The notes below the pieces were generated by a model, which saw only the letters and a program-made list of their open reading frames with translations, searched no databases and was not told the DNA's origin. 64,000 nucleotides of DNA from contig NZ_LDJG01000024.1 of NCBI RefSeq assembly GCF_001431425.1, positions 22,989-86,988 on the forward strand, in the 5' to 3' direction. Positions 1 through 8,652 of this stretch are shown piece by piece. This stretch comes from Stenotrophomonas nitritireducens. Its GTDB lineage: Bacteria; Pseudomonadota; Gammaproteobacteria; Xanthomonadales; Xanthomonadaceae. A program made the position numbers and the translations under genes. Positions within the stretch are counted from its first letter, which is position 1. Each line of letters opens with the position of its first letter.

Positions 1-1
1 C

Positions 2-1594
2 GAAGCGCCGTTCCGCATGCTGCAGAACAACCTGGACGCCGAAGTGGCCGAGGATCCCGCCTCGCTGGTGGTCTATGGCGGCATCGGCCGCGCCGCACGC
101 GACTGGGAGAGCTACGACAAGATCCTGGAAACGCTCAAGCGCCTGGACGACAACCAGACCCTGCTGGTGCAGTCCGGCAAGCCGGTCGGCGTGTTCCCCA
201 CCCATCCCGACGCGCCGCGCGTGCTGATCGCCAACTCCAACCTGGTGCCGCACTGGGCCAACTGGGAGCACTTCAACGAGCTCGATAAGAAGGGCTTGAT
301 GATGTACGGCCAGATGACGGCCGGCTCGTGGATCTACATCGGCTCGCAGGGCATCGTGCAGGGCACCTACGAAACCTTCGTCGAGATGGGCCGCCAGCAC
401 TACGGCGGCAGCCTCACCGGCAAGTGGATCCTCACCGCCGGGCTGGGCGGCATGGGCGGCGCGCAGCCGCTGGCCGCCTCGCTGGCTGGCGCCAGCTCGC
501 TGACCATCGAATGCCGCCAGAGCAGCATCGATTTCCGCCTGCGCACCCGCTACGTGGACGAGCAGGCCAGCGACATCGACGACGCGCTGGCGCGCATCGC
601 CAGATACACCGCCGCCGGCGAAGCCAAATCCATCGCCCTGCTCGGCAACGCCGCCGAGATCCTGCCGGAACTGGTGCGTCGTGGCGTGCGCCCGGATGCG
701 GTCACCGACCAGACCAGTGCCCACGACCCGGTGCACGGCTACCTGCCGATCGGCTGGACGGTGGAGCAGTGGCTGGCCGAACAGAAGGCCAATCCGGAGC
801 AGGTGCGCGACGCCGCCAAGGCCGCCATGCGCGTGCACGTGGAGGCGATGCTGGCCTTCCATGCCGCCGGCATCCCGACCGTGGACTACGGCAACAACAT
901 CCGCCAGATGGCCTTCGACGAGGGCCTTGAGAATGCCTTCGACTTCCCGGGCTTCGTACCGGCCTACGTCCGGCCGCTGTTCTGCCGCGGCGTCGGCCCG
1001 TTCCGCTGGGTCGCGCTGAGCGGCGACCCGGAAGACATCTACAAGACCGATGCCAAGGTGAAGGAGATCATCGCCGATGATCCGCACCTGCACCGCTGGC
1101 TGGACATGGCGCGCGAGCGCATCAGCTTCCAGGGCCTGCCGGCGCGCATCTGCTGGGTCGGGCTGGGCCTGCGCCACAAGCTCGGCCTGGCCTTCAACGA
1201 GATGGTCCGCAACGGCGAACTGAAGGCGCCGGTGGTGATCGGCCGCGATCACCTGGATTCGGGCAGCGTCGCCTCACCCAACCGCGAGACCGAATCGATG
1301 AAGGACGGCAGCGACGCCGTGTCCGACTGGCCGCTGCTCAACGCCATGCTCAACGTCGCCGGCGGCGCCACCTGGGTAAGCCTGCACCACGGCGGCGGCG
1401 TGGGCATGGGTTACAGCCAGCACTCCGGCGTGGTCATCGTCTGCGACGGCAGCGCCGAAGCGGACCAGCGCATCGCCCGCGTGCTGTGGAACGACCCCGG
1501 TACCGGCGTCATGCGCCACGCCGACGCCGGCTACGACATCGCCATCGACTGCGCGAAGGAAAAGGGACTGGACCTGCCGGGTATTCTCGGCTGA
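2..1594 (+). CDS. hutU: Urocanate hydratase, 5'-truncated by the window edge
   Basis: Urocanate hydratase (urocanase) converts urocanate to imidazolone propionate, the second step of histidine degradation, in the cytosol with tightly bound NAD+. About 530 codons are present and the family is usually about 555 residues, so only a short N-terminal piece is missing. The reading frame is open from base 2 ([15 protein letters not shown]), so the ATG at 17 is internal and not the start. Family landmarks visible are the glycine-rich NAD-binding stretch [19 protein letters not shown], the DQTSAHDP segment, the Cys-containing [13 protein letters not shown] segment and the C-terminal [17 protein letters not shown]. 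Other hut genes would be expected to the left of the window. No terminator is visible after the stop. Confidence 0.97.
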   Translation, partial: EAPFRMLQNNLDAEVAEDPASLVVYGGIGRAARDWESYDKILETLKRLDDNQTLLVQSGKPVGVFPTHPDAPRVLIANSNLVPHWANWEHFNELDKKGLMMYGQMTAGSWIYIGSQGIVQGTYETFVEMGRQHYGGSLTGKWILTAGLGGMGGAQPLAASLAGASSLTIECRQSSIDFRLRTRYVDEQASDIDDALARIARYTAAGEAKSIALLGNAAEILPELVRRGVRPDAVTDQTSAHDPVHGYLPIGWTVEQWLAEQKANPEQVRDAAKAAMRVHVEAMLAFHAAGIPTVDYGNNIRQMAFDEGLENAFDFPGFVPAYVRPLFCRGVGPFRWVALSGDPEDIYKTDAKVKEIIADDPHLHRWLDMARERISFQGLPARICWVGLGLRHKLGLAFNEMVRNGELKAPVVIGRDHLDSGSVASPNRETESMKDGSDAVSDWPLLNAMLNVAGGATWVSLHHGGGVGMGYSQHSGVVIVCDGSAEADQRIARVLWNDPGTGVMRHADAGYDIAIDCAKEKGLDLPGILG

Positions 1595-1691
1595 TCGACC
1601 TCCTTCCAAGGCAGCCGCCGCAACCGGTGGCCGCCGTCGATGCATGCGTTGCGCCCTGTTATCTTCATGCTTGGACGCAAGGAGGGCCGGC

Positions 1692-2492
1692 ATGGGACGC
1701 AGACGGCGCAACGACGGATTGATGGACGCCATGGCTGCGTTGCCGTGGCCAGCAGGCATCGCGGCCGGGATCCTCGGGTTCCTGGTACTCCGTCTTGGAT
1801 TGCCTGCATGGCTGGGCGACGCCGGGCCATTTGCCGGCGCGCTTTCCCCGATGTCCGGCGTGCTGGCTTGTCTATGGCTGGCTGCCTGCCTGTTGGGCGC
1901 CCTCATTTCCGCTATCCGCAGCAGGAACCGCCGTCGCCTGCTCGACACCCGCACCGACCTGGAAAGCCTGTCCGCAACCGGCTGGCGCAATTTCGAACGC
2001 CTCGTAGGTGAAGCCTTCCGCCGGCAGAGCCATGCCGTTGAAGAGAACCACCACGGCGGCCCCGACGGCGGTATCGATCTGGTGCTGGTCAAGAACGGCC
2101 GCCGCATCCTCGTGCAATGCAAGCAATGGCGAAGCGAGCAGGTGGGCGTGGCCATCGTGCGCGAGATGTACGGCCTGCTTGTCCATCACCACGCCGACGC
2201 GGTGAAGATCGTCTCCACCGGCGCCTATACGGAAGCCGCAGCCGCCTTCGCGGCAGGCAAACCCATCGAACTGATCACCGGCGAACAACTGCTGGCGATG
2301 ATCCGTGCAGTGCAACCGGCAGCGCCCACATCGGCATCCGCTACCGATGCACGGCAACCCGCCAGCGCATCGCCCACCCACGTGACGACCTGCCCGCGTT
2401 GCGGCGCTGCCATGGTGGAGCGGCGCAACCGGCAAACCGGCGCCTTCTTTATGGGCTGCAGCCGTTTCCCGACCTGCCGGGGCACGGCCTGA
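1692..2492 (+). CDS. Membrane-anchored Mrr-like nuclease with C-terminal zinc ribbon
   Basis: A 266-residue protein combining two hydrophobic segments (about 18-37 and 55-75), a restriction-endonuclease-like domain (about 95-205) and a C-terminal topoisomerase-type zinc ribbon. The PD-(D/E)xK core is visible as GGPDGGIDLVLV (Asp129) and ILVQCKQW (Gln142, Lys144), as in Mrr-type type IV nucleases. The ribbon has Cys234, Cys237, Cys256 and Cys262. The start at 1692 was preferred because AAGGAGGG lies just upstream; the frame is open further upstream without such a site. The domain content says DNA cleavage or DNA binding at the inner membrane. A defence role against incoming DNA is inference, since there is no methylase or other defence gene beside it. 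It stands between hutU and a convergent DoxX gene. Confidence 0.85.
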   Translation: MGRRRRNDGLMDAMAALPWPAGIAAGILGFLVLRLGLPAWLGDAGPFAGALSPMSGVLACLWLAACLLGALISAIRSRNRRRLLDTRTDLESLSATGWRNFERLVGEAFRRQSHAVEENHHGGPDGGIDLVLVKNGRRILVQCKQWRSEQVGVAIVREMYGLLVHHHADAVKIVSTGAYTEAAAAFAAGKPIELITGEQLLAMIRAVQPAAPTSASATDARQPASASPTHVTTCPRCGAAMVERRNRQTGAFFMGCSRFPTCRGTA

Positions 2493-2501
2493 GGTGCACG
2501 C

Positions 2502-2921
2502 TCAGCGCGGCCGCCCGACCACCGCATAACGCCCGCCGCCGGTCACCGCCAGCAGCACCAGCCCGCCGGCAATGGACAGGTTCTTCAGGAACTGGGTCAT
2601 GTTCATCGCGCGCTCGGCGCCTTCCATGCTCCAGAACGCATGGCCGAGCACGCCGGTGCCCAGCACGAACAGGACGAACAGCAGCGCCAGCAGCCGCACC
2701 TGGATCCCCAGCAGCAGGGCGATGCCGACCAGGAATTCCATGCAGACCGCCACACCGGCTGCCACCTGCGGCAGCGGTGCGTGCAGCGAGGCCATGTAGC
2801 CGACCGTGCCTTGGAAATCGGTCAGCTTGGCCCAGCCCGACACCACGAACAGCACCATCAACAGGATCCGCGCCAGCAGGATCAGCCCATCGCGGTTGCG
2901 TTCCACCCATCCATCCAGCAT
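2502..2921 (-). CDS. DoxX family membrane protein
   Basis: A 139-residue integral membrane protein with four predicted helices (about 12-30, 52-72, 76-94 and 114-130), typical of the DoxX/YphA family. A conserved feature is the first-helix segment LLARILLMVLFVVSGWAKL. Members are associated with redox or thiol-stress membrane complexes in some bacteria, but no enzymatic activity can be assigned here. The ATG at 2921 was chosen because it directly precedes the first helix region. The frame is open much further upstream, but that part is the antisense of the S15 gene. It converges with the Mrr-like gene, leaving only 9 bp between stop codons. Confidence 0.85.
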   Translation of the reverse strand: MLDGWVERNRDGLILLARILLMVLFVVSGWAKLTDFQGTVGYMASLHAPLPQVAAGVAVCMEFLVGIALLLGIQVRLLALLFVLFVLGTGVLGHAFWSMEGAERAMNMTQFLKNLSIAGGLVLLAVTGGGRYAVVGRPR

Positions 2922-3046
2922 GGCAGCACTCCCGGTCGTTTCCGGTATCTGACGACCGGCGTCGTAAGCGCGGCGTGACGTATCGGAACGGCCCTCCCGT
3001 GTCCGCGATATGGTATCCAGACGCATTCTTCGATCATCGACCGTCC

Positions 3047-5284
3047 ATGTCCCTGTCGCGCCTGCTGGGCCTGCTGCTGTTGCTCGCCACCGGAACCACC
3101 TTCGCCCGGCCGGCGACCGTTCCCATGCCGGCGCATCTGCTCGACGGGGGCATGGACGCGGCCATGCCTGGTTTCGCCCGACAGGTGATGGCGCACTACC
3201 GCGACGAGGATCGGAAGCGTTACCTGGGAACGCTGTTCCGCCTGCAGTCGGCCACCGGCCAGTATCCGCAGGCCATCGCCAGCATCCACGAACTGCGCCA
3301 ACTGGGAGACCATGCTGCTGGCCAGTCACCGCTGTTCCTGCAATACGAAATCCATGCCCTCGCCAGACAGCGCCAGGCCAACACGCACGCGTCCTATGCC
3401 GATGCCTGGCAACAGGAATTCGCCGAACGGTTCGGAGCGCTCGACGAGCGCACCGCACTGCAGGCCGAGTTCGCCTTCGGCGGCTGGCTGCCGCGCATGC
3501 GCGACGAACTGGATGCACAGATCGCCAGTGCCCGCGGCAAGCCGCGGCTGTCCATCGATGAAGCCATCGCCCTGGTCCGCGCGTGGCAGGTGCACGATGC
3601 CTATGCCGCGTTCCAGCCGTACTTCACCACTGCCCTGAAGGTGGATGACGCACGCCGCTACGCGATCGACCGCGACGCGATGGTGCGCACGCCCGACGGC
3701 GTGGAACTGGCCGCGCTGGTGGTGCGCCCGGAGACGGCGCCGCCTCTGCCGGTGCTGCTCACTTTCACGATCTATGCCAACGACGACTGGGCCTGGGCCG
3801 ATGCCAAAAAGATGGCCGCGCACGGCTATGCGGGCGTGGTCGCCTACAGCCGCGGCAAGGGCCGCAGCCGCGATGCCATCGTCCCCTTCGAACACGATGG
3901 CGCCGACGCCGCTGCGGCGATCGCATGGGCCGCGGCGCAGCCATGGAGCGACGGCCGCGTCGGCATGTACGGCGGCAGCTACAGCGGCTACACGCAATGG
4001 GCAGCGCTCAAGCAGCGACCGCCGGCGCTGAAGGCCATTGCCACCTCGGCCACGGCGGCGCCGGGCATCGACGTGCCGATGGAAGGCGGCGTCTTCCTGA
4101 ATTTCATGTACCCGTGGCCCTTCTACGTCGCCGGCAACCGTTCGCTGGACGACGCCACCTACGGCGACAGCGAACGCTGGGAGAAGCTCAACCGCGAGTG
4201 GTACCGCAGCGGCCGCGCCTACCGCGAGCTGCCGCGCATCGACGCTGCCTCCAATCCGGTGTTCGAACGCTGGCTGCAACACCCGGTCTACGACGACTAC
4301 TGGCAGGCGATGACCCCACAGGGGCGCGAGTTCGCCGCCATCGACATCCCGGTGCTGGTCACCACCGGCTATTTCGACGGCGCGCAGATCGGTGCCCTGC
4401 ACTACTTCCGCGAACACCTGCGCCAGCGCCCCGACGCCGACCACACCCTGCTGATCGGCCCCTACGAGCACTTCGCCATGCAGGCCGGCGTAGCGCCGGT
4501 GGTGCAGGGCTACACGCCGGACGCCTCCGCGCGCCACGACCTGCAGGCACTGCGCCTGGCCTGGTTCGATCATGTATTCAAGGGCACGCCCAGGCCGGAA
4601 CTGCTGGCCGACCGCGTCAACTGGCAGGTGATGGGCGCCGACCGCTGGCGGCACGCCCCCACGCTCGAAGCGATGGCCACGCGCAGCGAACGCCTGTACC
4701 TGCTTCCCGGCGAGGCTTCGCACCGGCTGGCCGACGCACCGTCCGCTGATGCCGTCACCGTTCAGCGCGTGGATTTCACCGATCGCGGCGACGCCGGCTG
4801 GACGCCTTCGCCCACCGTGCTCAACCGCGAACTCGATCCGCACGCCGGGCTGGTGTTCCGCGGCGAACCGCTGCCGCACGACACCGAACTGGCCGGTCCG
4901 TTCGGCGGCGAACTCGATTTCGTCCTCAACAAGGCCGATGCCGACATCGCCATCGGCATCTACGAACAGACCGCCGCCGGCGACTACCTCGATCTGGCCT
5001 GGTGGCTGCAACGCCTGAGCCATGCCGCTGACCGCAGCCACCGGCAGCTGCTGCAGCCGGGCGCGCGGCAACGCCTGCGCATCGCCGACACCCGCCTGCT
5101 CGGCCGCCGTCTTGCCGCCGGCAGCCGGCTGGTCGTCACCGTCGGTGTCGTCAAGCAACCCGATCAGCAGCTCAATCTCGGCAGCGGCAGACCACCGGCC
5201 GACGAAACCCTGGCCGATGCCGGGCAACCCCTGGAGATCGGCTGGTTCGGCAGCAGTTATCTGGATTTCCCGGTGCGCGAATGA
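3047..5284 (+). CDS. S15/CocE-type X-Pro dipeptidyl-peptidase or acyl hydrolase, exported
   Basis: A 745-residue alpha/beta hydrolase of the S15/CocE family, which cleave Xaa-Pro dipeptides or acyl esters. An N-terminal signal peptide (MSLSRLLGLLLLLATGTTFA) points to the periplasm. The nucleophile motif is GGSYSG with Ser311; likely Asp444 (GYFDGAQ) and His475 (PYEHF) complete the triad, in the right order and spacing. The C-terminal 200 residues, starting near ADRVNWQVMG, fit the beta-jelly-roll domain found in CocE and PepX. A helical region of about 200 residues precedes the hydrolase core. ATG 3047 was chosen because it begins the signal peptide; no good Shine-Dalgarno is visible. Substrate is unknown. 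It is transcribed divergently from the DoxX gene. Confidence 0.9.
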   Translation: MSLSRLLGLLLLLATGTTFARPATVPMPAHLLDGGMDAAMPGFARQVMAHYRDEDRKRYLGTLFRLQSATGQYPQAIASIHELRQLGDHAAGQSPLFLQYEIHALARQRQANTHASYADAWQQEFAERFGALDERTALQAEFAFGGWLPRMRDELDAQIASARGKPRLSIDEAIALVRAWQVHDAYAAFQPYFTTALKVDDARRYAIDRDAMVRTPDGVELAALVVRPETAPPLPVLLTFTIYANDDWAWADAKKMAAHGYAGVVAYSRGKGRSRDAIVPFEHDGADAAAAIAWAAAQPWSDGRVGMYGGSYSGYTQWAALKQRPPALKAIATSATAAPGIDVPMEGGVFLNFMYPWPFYVAGNRSLDDATYGDSERWEKLNREWYRSGRAYRELPRIDAASNPVFERWLQHPVYDDYWQAMTPQGREFAAIDIPVLVTTGYFDGAQIGALHYFREHLRQRPDADHTLLIGPYEHFAMQAGVAPVVQGYTPDASARHDLQALRLAWFDHVFKGTPRPELLADRVNWQVMGADRWRHAPTLEAMATRSERLYLLPGEASHRLADAPSADAVTVQRVDFTDRGDAGWTPSPTVLNRELDPHAGLVFRGEPLPHDTELAGPFGGELDFVLNKADADIAIGIYEQTAAGDYLDLAWWLQRLSHAADRSHRQLLQPGARQRLRIADTRLLGRRLAAGSRLVVTVGVVKQPDQQLNLGSGRPPADETLADAGQPLEIGWFGSSYLDFPVRE

Positions 5285-5383
5285 CCTGCCGGGCCGATAC
5301 GACGCAAAAAAATGGAACCCGATCCGCTGCTTGCATCAATACTGCTATCTTCCGGGCTGGAATGAACGCAGGAAATCAATGGA

Positions 5384-6187
5384 ATGAGCGCGCAACCCCA
5401 CCATCCTGACGGCCGTGTCGCGGTGCTTGTCGATTGCGACAACGTGCCGCCCGACATTCTCGAACACGCCCTTCTGATGGCCGCGCAGTTCGGACGCGTC
5501 GTCCTGCGTCGCGGCTACGGAAACTCCGGCACACTGAACAGCAGATGGCAGGATGCGCTGATTCGTTTCGCCTTCACCCCATATCTGCAGTACCAGTACG
5601 CCTCGGGCAAGAACACGGCCGATATCGCGTTGGCACTCGACGCATTGGAAGCAATGTTCGATGGCCGCGTCGAAACCTTCTGTCTGGTCACCAGCGATTC
5701 CGACTTCGCCTATCTTTCCCGCAAACTGCGCGAACGAGGGGCCACCGTCTGCATCGTCGGAGAGCCCAAGACTCCGGATGCCCTGCGCAACGCCAGTGAT
5801 CAGTTCTTCGAATGGACACGCCCGACTACGACAGTGGAACCCGTCGACGAGACCACAGCCAAGACATCGGTCAAGGTCGAAGCTCCCAAGCAGGAGACGG
5901 CCAAGGTCGACCCTTCACGCCCGCTACCCAAGCGTCGTCCACGCTTCGTTATCGAAGCGGTAGCCCTCCTTGCCGGCTCCACCTCGGATGGTAAGGTTTC
6001 CCTGGGTGCCTTGGGCCAATACCTGAAACGTACCGATCCGGCGTTCTCGCCAAAGCTCTACGGCCATTCCGGTCTTCTGGATATGCTCAAGACCTATGAC
6101 CTGCTGGTGCCACAGCAGGAAGTGGGTGGTCACTGGTCGGCCAGCGTGAAGCAGACCACCGAGCTCGAAGGTGCAGCGGAGCCCTGA
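5384..6187 (+). CDS. NYN-domain RNase-like protein with C-terminal LOTUS (OST-HTH) domain
   Basis: A 267-residue protein of the LabA/NYN family. The N-terminal half (about 10-150) is a PIN-like NYN fold: the acidic cluster RVAVLVDCDNVP (Asp17, Asp19), KNTADIALALDALE and CLVTSDSDFAYL carry the expected metal-binding aspartates of a predicted ribonuclease. A linker rich in Lys, Pro and Thr (about 150-180) leads to a C-terminal OST-HTH/LOTUS winged helix (about 185-258), an RNA-binding module. The architecture suggests action on RNA or on RNA-protein complexes. Bacterial members are poorly characterised and no substrate can be inferred. AGGAAA lies about 10 bases before the ATG. The following acetyltransferase gene is close (38 bp) and may be co-transcribed. 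Confidence 0.88.
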   Translation: MSAQPHHPDGRVAVLVDCDNVPPDILEHALLMAAQFGRVVLRRGYGNSGTLNSRWQDALIRFAFTPYLQYQYASGKNTADIALALDALEAMFDGRVETFCLVTSDSDFAYLSRKLRERGATVCIVGEPKTPDALRNASDQFFEWTRPTTTVEPVDETTAKTSVKVEAPKQETAKVDPSRPLPKRRPRFVIEAVALLAGSTSDGKVSLGALGQYLKRTDPAFSPKLYGHSGLLDMLKTYDLLVPQQEVGGHWSASVKQTTELEGAAEP

Positions 6188-6224
6188 AACCACGAAAATC
6201 GCGATTCATGCACTGGACCGAACC

Positions 6225-6731
6225 ATGAACATGATCATCCGCGATGAACACCCTGGCGACGTCGATGCCATCGCCCGCCTCACCGAAGCCGCATTCGCCA
6301 ATGCGCCGCATGGCAGCCACACCGAACACCTCATCGTCGCCGCCCTGCGCGAGGCCGGGCAGCTGAGCGTCTCGCTGGTGGCGCGGGAAGGCGACGATCT
6401 CATTGGCCATGTCGCGGTGTCGCCGGTGACGTTGTCCTCCGGTGACGCCGACTGGTACGGACTCGGTCCGATCTCGGTGCGTCCGGACCGGCAAGGCCGC
6501 GGCATCGGCTCGGCATTGATGGCTGAAGCCATCGAAAAGCTCAAGGCGATGGGCGGCGCCGGTTGCGTGCTGCTGGGCGATCCGGGCTACTACGCACGCT
6601 TTGGGTTCGAGGCATGCGGACAGTTGGTATTGCCCGGTGTGCCTGCGGAGTATTTCCAGGCGTTGCCGTTGGCCGATGGAGTACCCGCCGCTGAAGTCCG
6701 CTATCACAGCGCATTCGAGGCGGGCGCCTGA
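6225..6731 (+). CDS. GNAT-family N-acetyltransferase (YhbS-like)
   Basis: A 168-residue GCN5-related acetyltransferase. The acetyl-CoA pyrophosphate-binding motif A is clear as ISVRPDRQGRGIGSALM (R/Q-x-x-G-x-G), followed by VLLGDPGYYARFGFEA, a signature of the YhbS subgroup. The acceptor substrate is unknown. The start was set at ATG 6225 (MNMIIRDEHPGD); ATG 6231 is also possible, and the frame extends further upstream into the 3' end of the NYN gene without a supporting ribosome site. Its position 38 bp after the NYN-LOTUS gene suggests a two-gene unit, but nothing in the sequence ties the functions together. Confidence 0.9.
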   Translation: MNMIIRDEHPGDVDAIARLTEAAFANAPHGSHTEHLIVAALREAGQLSVSLVAREGDDLIGHVAVSPVTLSSGDADWYGLGPISVRPDRQGRGIGSALMAEAIEKLKAMGGAGCVLLGDPGYYARFGFEACGQLVLPGVPAEYFQALPLADGVPAAEVRYHSAFEAGA

Positions 6732-6843
6732 GCTGCTCGGCCATGGACGGGCTCACGACCCGCTTTCACAAGCTGCCCGGACATCAAGCTGATCTGCCAC
6801 GCTGCCGCTTCGCCTGCCGTCGACCGATACGCCAACGCGCCCT

Positions 6844-7569
6844 TCAATGGCGGGCGCGTCGAACGCTTTTGCCACTGTTGCCCTGTGCGGTCGAGCGGCT
6901 CCGGGCGAACTCGGGAAAGGTCTCCGCCAGCGACGCCTTGTCCGGCAGGATGTAGAAAACCCCGCCCCGTTCGAACGTCTTGCGGACGACCTGCTCGTAG
7001 AACCCGGGCGAGACGTTGATGCAGCCATGGGTGATGCGGTTGTCGTCCGGTGAAGGCGATGCGAGACGTTCAGGGCGCCTCTCGGACGGCACGCCGGTGG
7101 CGGTGGGATGGATGGAGACCGCCGAATCGTAATCCACCCACAGCACGCGTCCGGCATCGATCGACGGGCCGAAACCGCCGACGAAGCGACCCGCGGGCGT
7201 CGTGCGATCCCGGCCCGGAATCTCGCGAAGCGCCAGGCCGGCGACACCGGGAGCAATGTGATCGCCGATTGCCGAGCCAAACAGCGCCGGCGCCGCGCCA
7301 CGAAGCCTGCCGTCGCCACCGAACACCAGGATCTGTGCAGCGGCCTTGTCCATGATCGCGAAGGGATAGCCTTCGCTGTCCCTGCTTGCAACCACCCAGC
7401 CGGCGAGCTCGATCACCGTGTCGGACACGTCCTGGCCCTGCGGAAGCTGATCGACGGACGCTTCCGCCTGCGTGGCGGCATCCTCGGCACTGGCCACGCC
7501 GATGCCCGCGCATGCCAACACCACCAACAGCGCGCCATGAACGATCCGGACGGCAGCGTATCTGTACAT
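6844..7569 (-). CDS. L,D-transpeptidase (YkuD domain), exported
   Basis: A 241-residue exported protein with a YkuD catalytic domain in its C-terminal half. The active-site motif THGCINV (His181, Cys183) and the upstream SIHP (His154) match L,D-transpeptidases, which form 3-3 peptidoglycan cross-links or attach lipoproteins to meso-diaminopimelate. The N-terminus is a signal sequence ending near GIGVASA; a Cys at 20 inside it leaves a lipoprotein signal possible but atypical. It lies 107 bp downstream of, and in the same direction as, an Lpp-like lipoprotein, which makes a role in envelope attachment or remodelling attractive (inference). GGGAG lies rather far (about 14 bases) upstream of the chosen ATG. 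Confidence 0.87.
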   Translation of the reverse strand: MYRYAAVRIVHGALLVVLACAGIGVASAEDAATQAEASVDQLPQGQDVSDTVIELAGWVVASRDSEGYPFAIMDKAAAQILVFGGDGRLRGAAPALFGSAIGDHIAPGVAGLALREIPGRDRTTPAGRFVGGFGPSIDAGRVLWVDYDSAVSIHPTATGVPSERRPERLASPSPDDNRITHGCINVSPGFYEQVVRKTFERGGVFYILPDKASLAETFPEFARSRSTAQGNSGKSVRRARH

Positions 7570-7676
7570 GCGGATGGAATGACTCCCTGGAACAAAGACC
7601 GTGTGATGGAAGGAAACCAGTGGCCTGCAAAGGCCACCGGTTCCTGATTCAGGCGTTACGAACGGTGCAAGAGCGG

Positions 7677-7946
7677 TCAGCCGCGCGCCGCGCGGCGAGG
7701 CGCCGTTTCGAGCTGCTGGACGCGACCTTCGATCTGGTCCAGGCGTTGGTTGGCCCGCTGCGCTGACTGATTGGCGGATTCGGCGCTCTGGGCTGCGCCC
7801 TGCACCTTGGCGTCGAGCTGGTCCAGGCGGGTGTTGATGTTCGCGAACTCGTTCTTGTAGGTGGCACAGGCGCCAAGGCCAGAGGTGGCGACGAATGCGA
7901 CGCCGAGCATGCCCGCGGTTTTCAGATGTTGTCTGGTCAGAAACAT
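7677..7946 (-). CDS. Lpp-like small coiled-coil outer-membrane lipoprotein
   Basis: An 89-residue lipoprotein. The signal peptide ends in a lipobox (SGLGAC), giving a mature protein of about 64 residues with a Cys at position 1. The mature part is an amphipathic helix with heptad repeats rich in Ala, Gln and Asn (NTRLDQLDAKVQGAAQSAES), the pattern of alanine-zipper Lpp/OprI proteins. Unlike Braun lipoprotein it does not end in Lys: the C-terminus is PRRAARG, so the usual covalent link to peptidoglycan is not evident. A strong AAGGAGG lies before the ATG. The next gene downstream is an L,D-transpeptidase. Confidence 0.85.
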   Translation of the reverse strand: MFLTRQHLKTAGMLGVAFVATSGLGACATYKNEFANINTRLDQLDAKVQGAAQSAESANQSAQRANQRLDQIEGRVQQLETAPRRAARG

Positions 7947-7974
7947 TCCACTCCTCCTTCGTCGGGGAGCTTGG

Positions 7975-7980
7975 AATATA
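7975..7980 (-). promoter_or_regulatory. Putative -10 element for the Lpp-like gene
   Basis: TATATT on the minus strand, about 30 bases upstream of the lipoprotein start codon, in a locally AT-rich patch. No convincing -35 hexamer was seen. Position and composition are the only evidence. Confidence 0.4.
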
Positions 7981-7981
7981 G

Positions 7982-8652
7982 CGGCCTTTTCGCAGAAGCC
8001 ATGACCCCGCCTTCAGCTGATGTTGGCGCACGTGGAAGGGTCGTGAAGATGCGTAAACGCGCAGGAACTGCGACCTGGATCCATCGATATCGTGCAGAAC
8101 CTGCAGCATCCGATCAGCTGTCACAAAGCTGTCTGAAGCATCCGAGCCCCAGTCAGGGACGAGCAGCCTGCCTTGATGAGTGCATCGCTTTTACACGGCG
8201 GGTCTTCCAGGGATGTCGCCGGCTCCTCCCGATTCATCTGCGAGGACAGCCATGTCGATTGCTTCGATGCGGCATGGTCACGCGACAACACCGGCAATGC
8301 GCCGGATACAGGCATGCGGACACTGCGTCGCGCTCCCTGCGCAAAGCGGGCAGCAGGAGTCACATCGGTGACGTTGGATGATGACGACCTCATGCACCGC
8401 GCGGAGTCGCCTCTGCGGCGACTCCGGCGAAGGGTCCGGCCGTACTCCGCGCGCCTGGAGCGCAAGAGCGCGGCATCGGCTCAGCGCTGATCAAGGCTGG
8501 CAGCCAAGCGAGCTGTCGCGTTGCGCTTCAGTTGAGCGACAGCAATGGCGTCTGCTGCCCATGGGCCCATTGCGGGCTTACGACCGACACCAGAGATCCA
8601 CCATGTGGAAGGACGGGTCGCGCCCGCCGGACGTCCTGCGGATATGGAGCGG
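7982..8652. other. Gene-free stretch of about 670 bp
   Basis: No frame here gives a recognisable protein on either strand; the open frames present are short, Arg/Ser/Ala-rich and overlap one another. A 9-bp inverted repeat, GGAGTCGCC with GGCGACTCC, lies near 8402-8424. The stretch separates the Lpp-like gene from the end of the serine-hydrolase gene and looks less GC-rich than the surrounding coding DNA. It may hold remnants of decayed genes, but none could be identified. Confidence 0.4.

Noticed and set aside
2117..3046. N-terminal extension of the S15 hydrolase by about 310 codons
   Set aside because: The extension runs through the Mrr-like gene and the antisense of DoxX, is Arg/Pro/Ala-rich and precedes an intact signal peptide at 3047.
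8121..8490. Short frames on both strands in the gap after the Lpp-like gene
   Set aside because: They overlap each other, are Arg/Ser-rich and show no recognisable domain.
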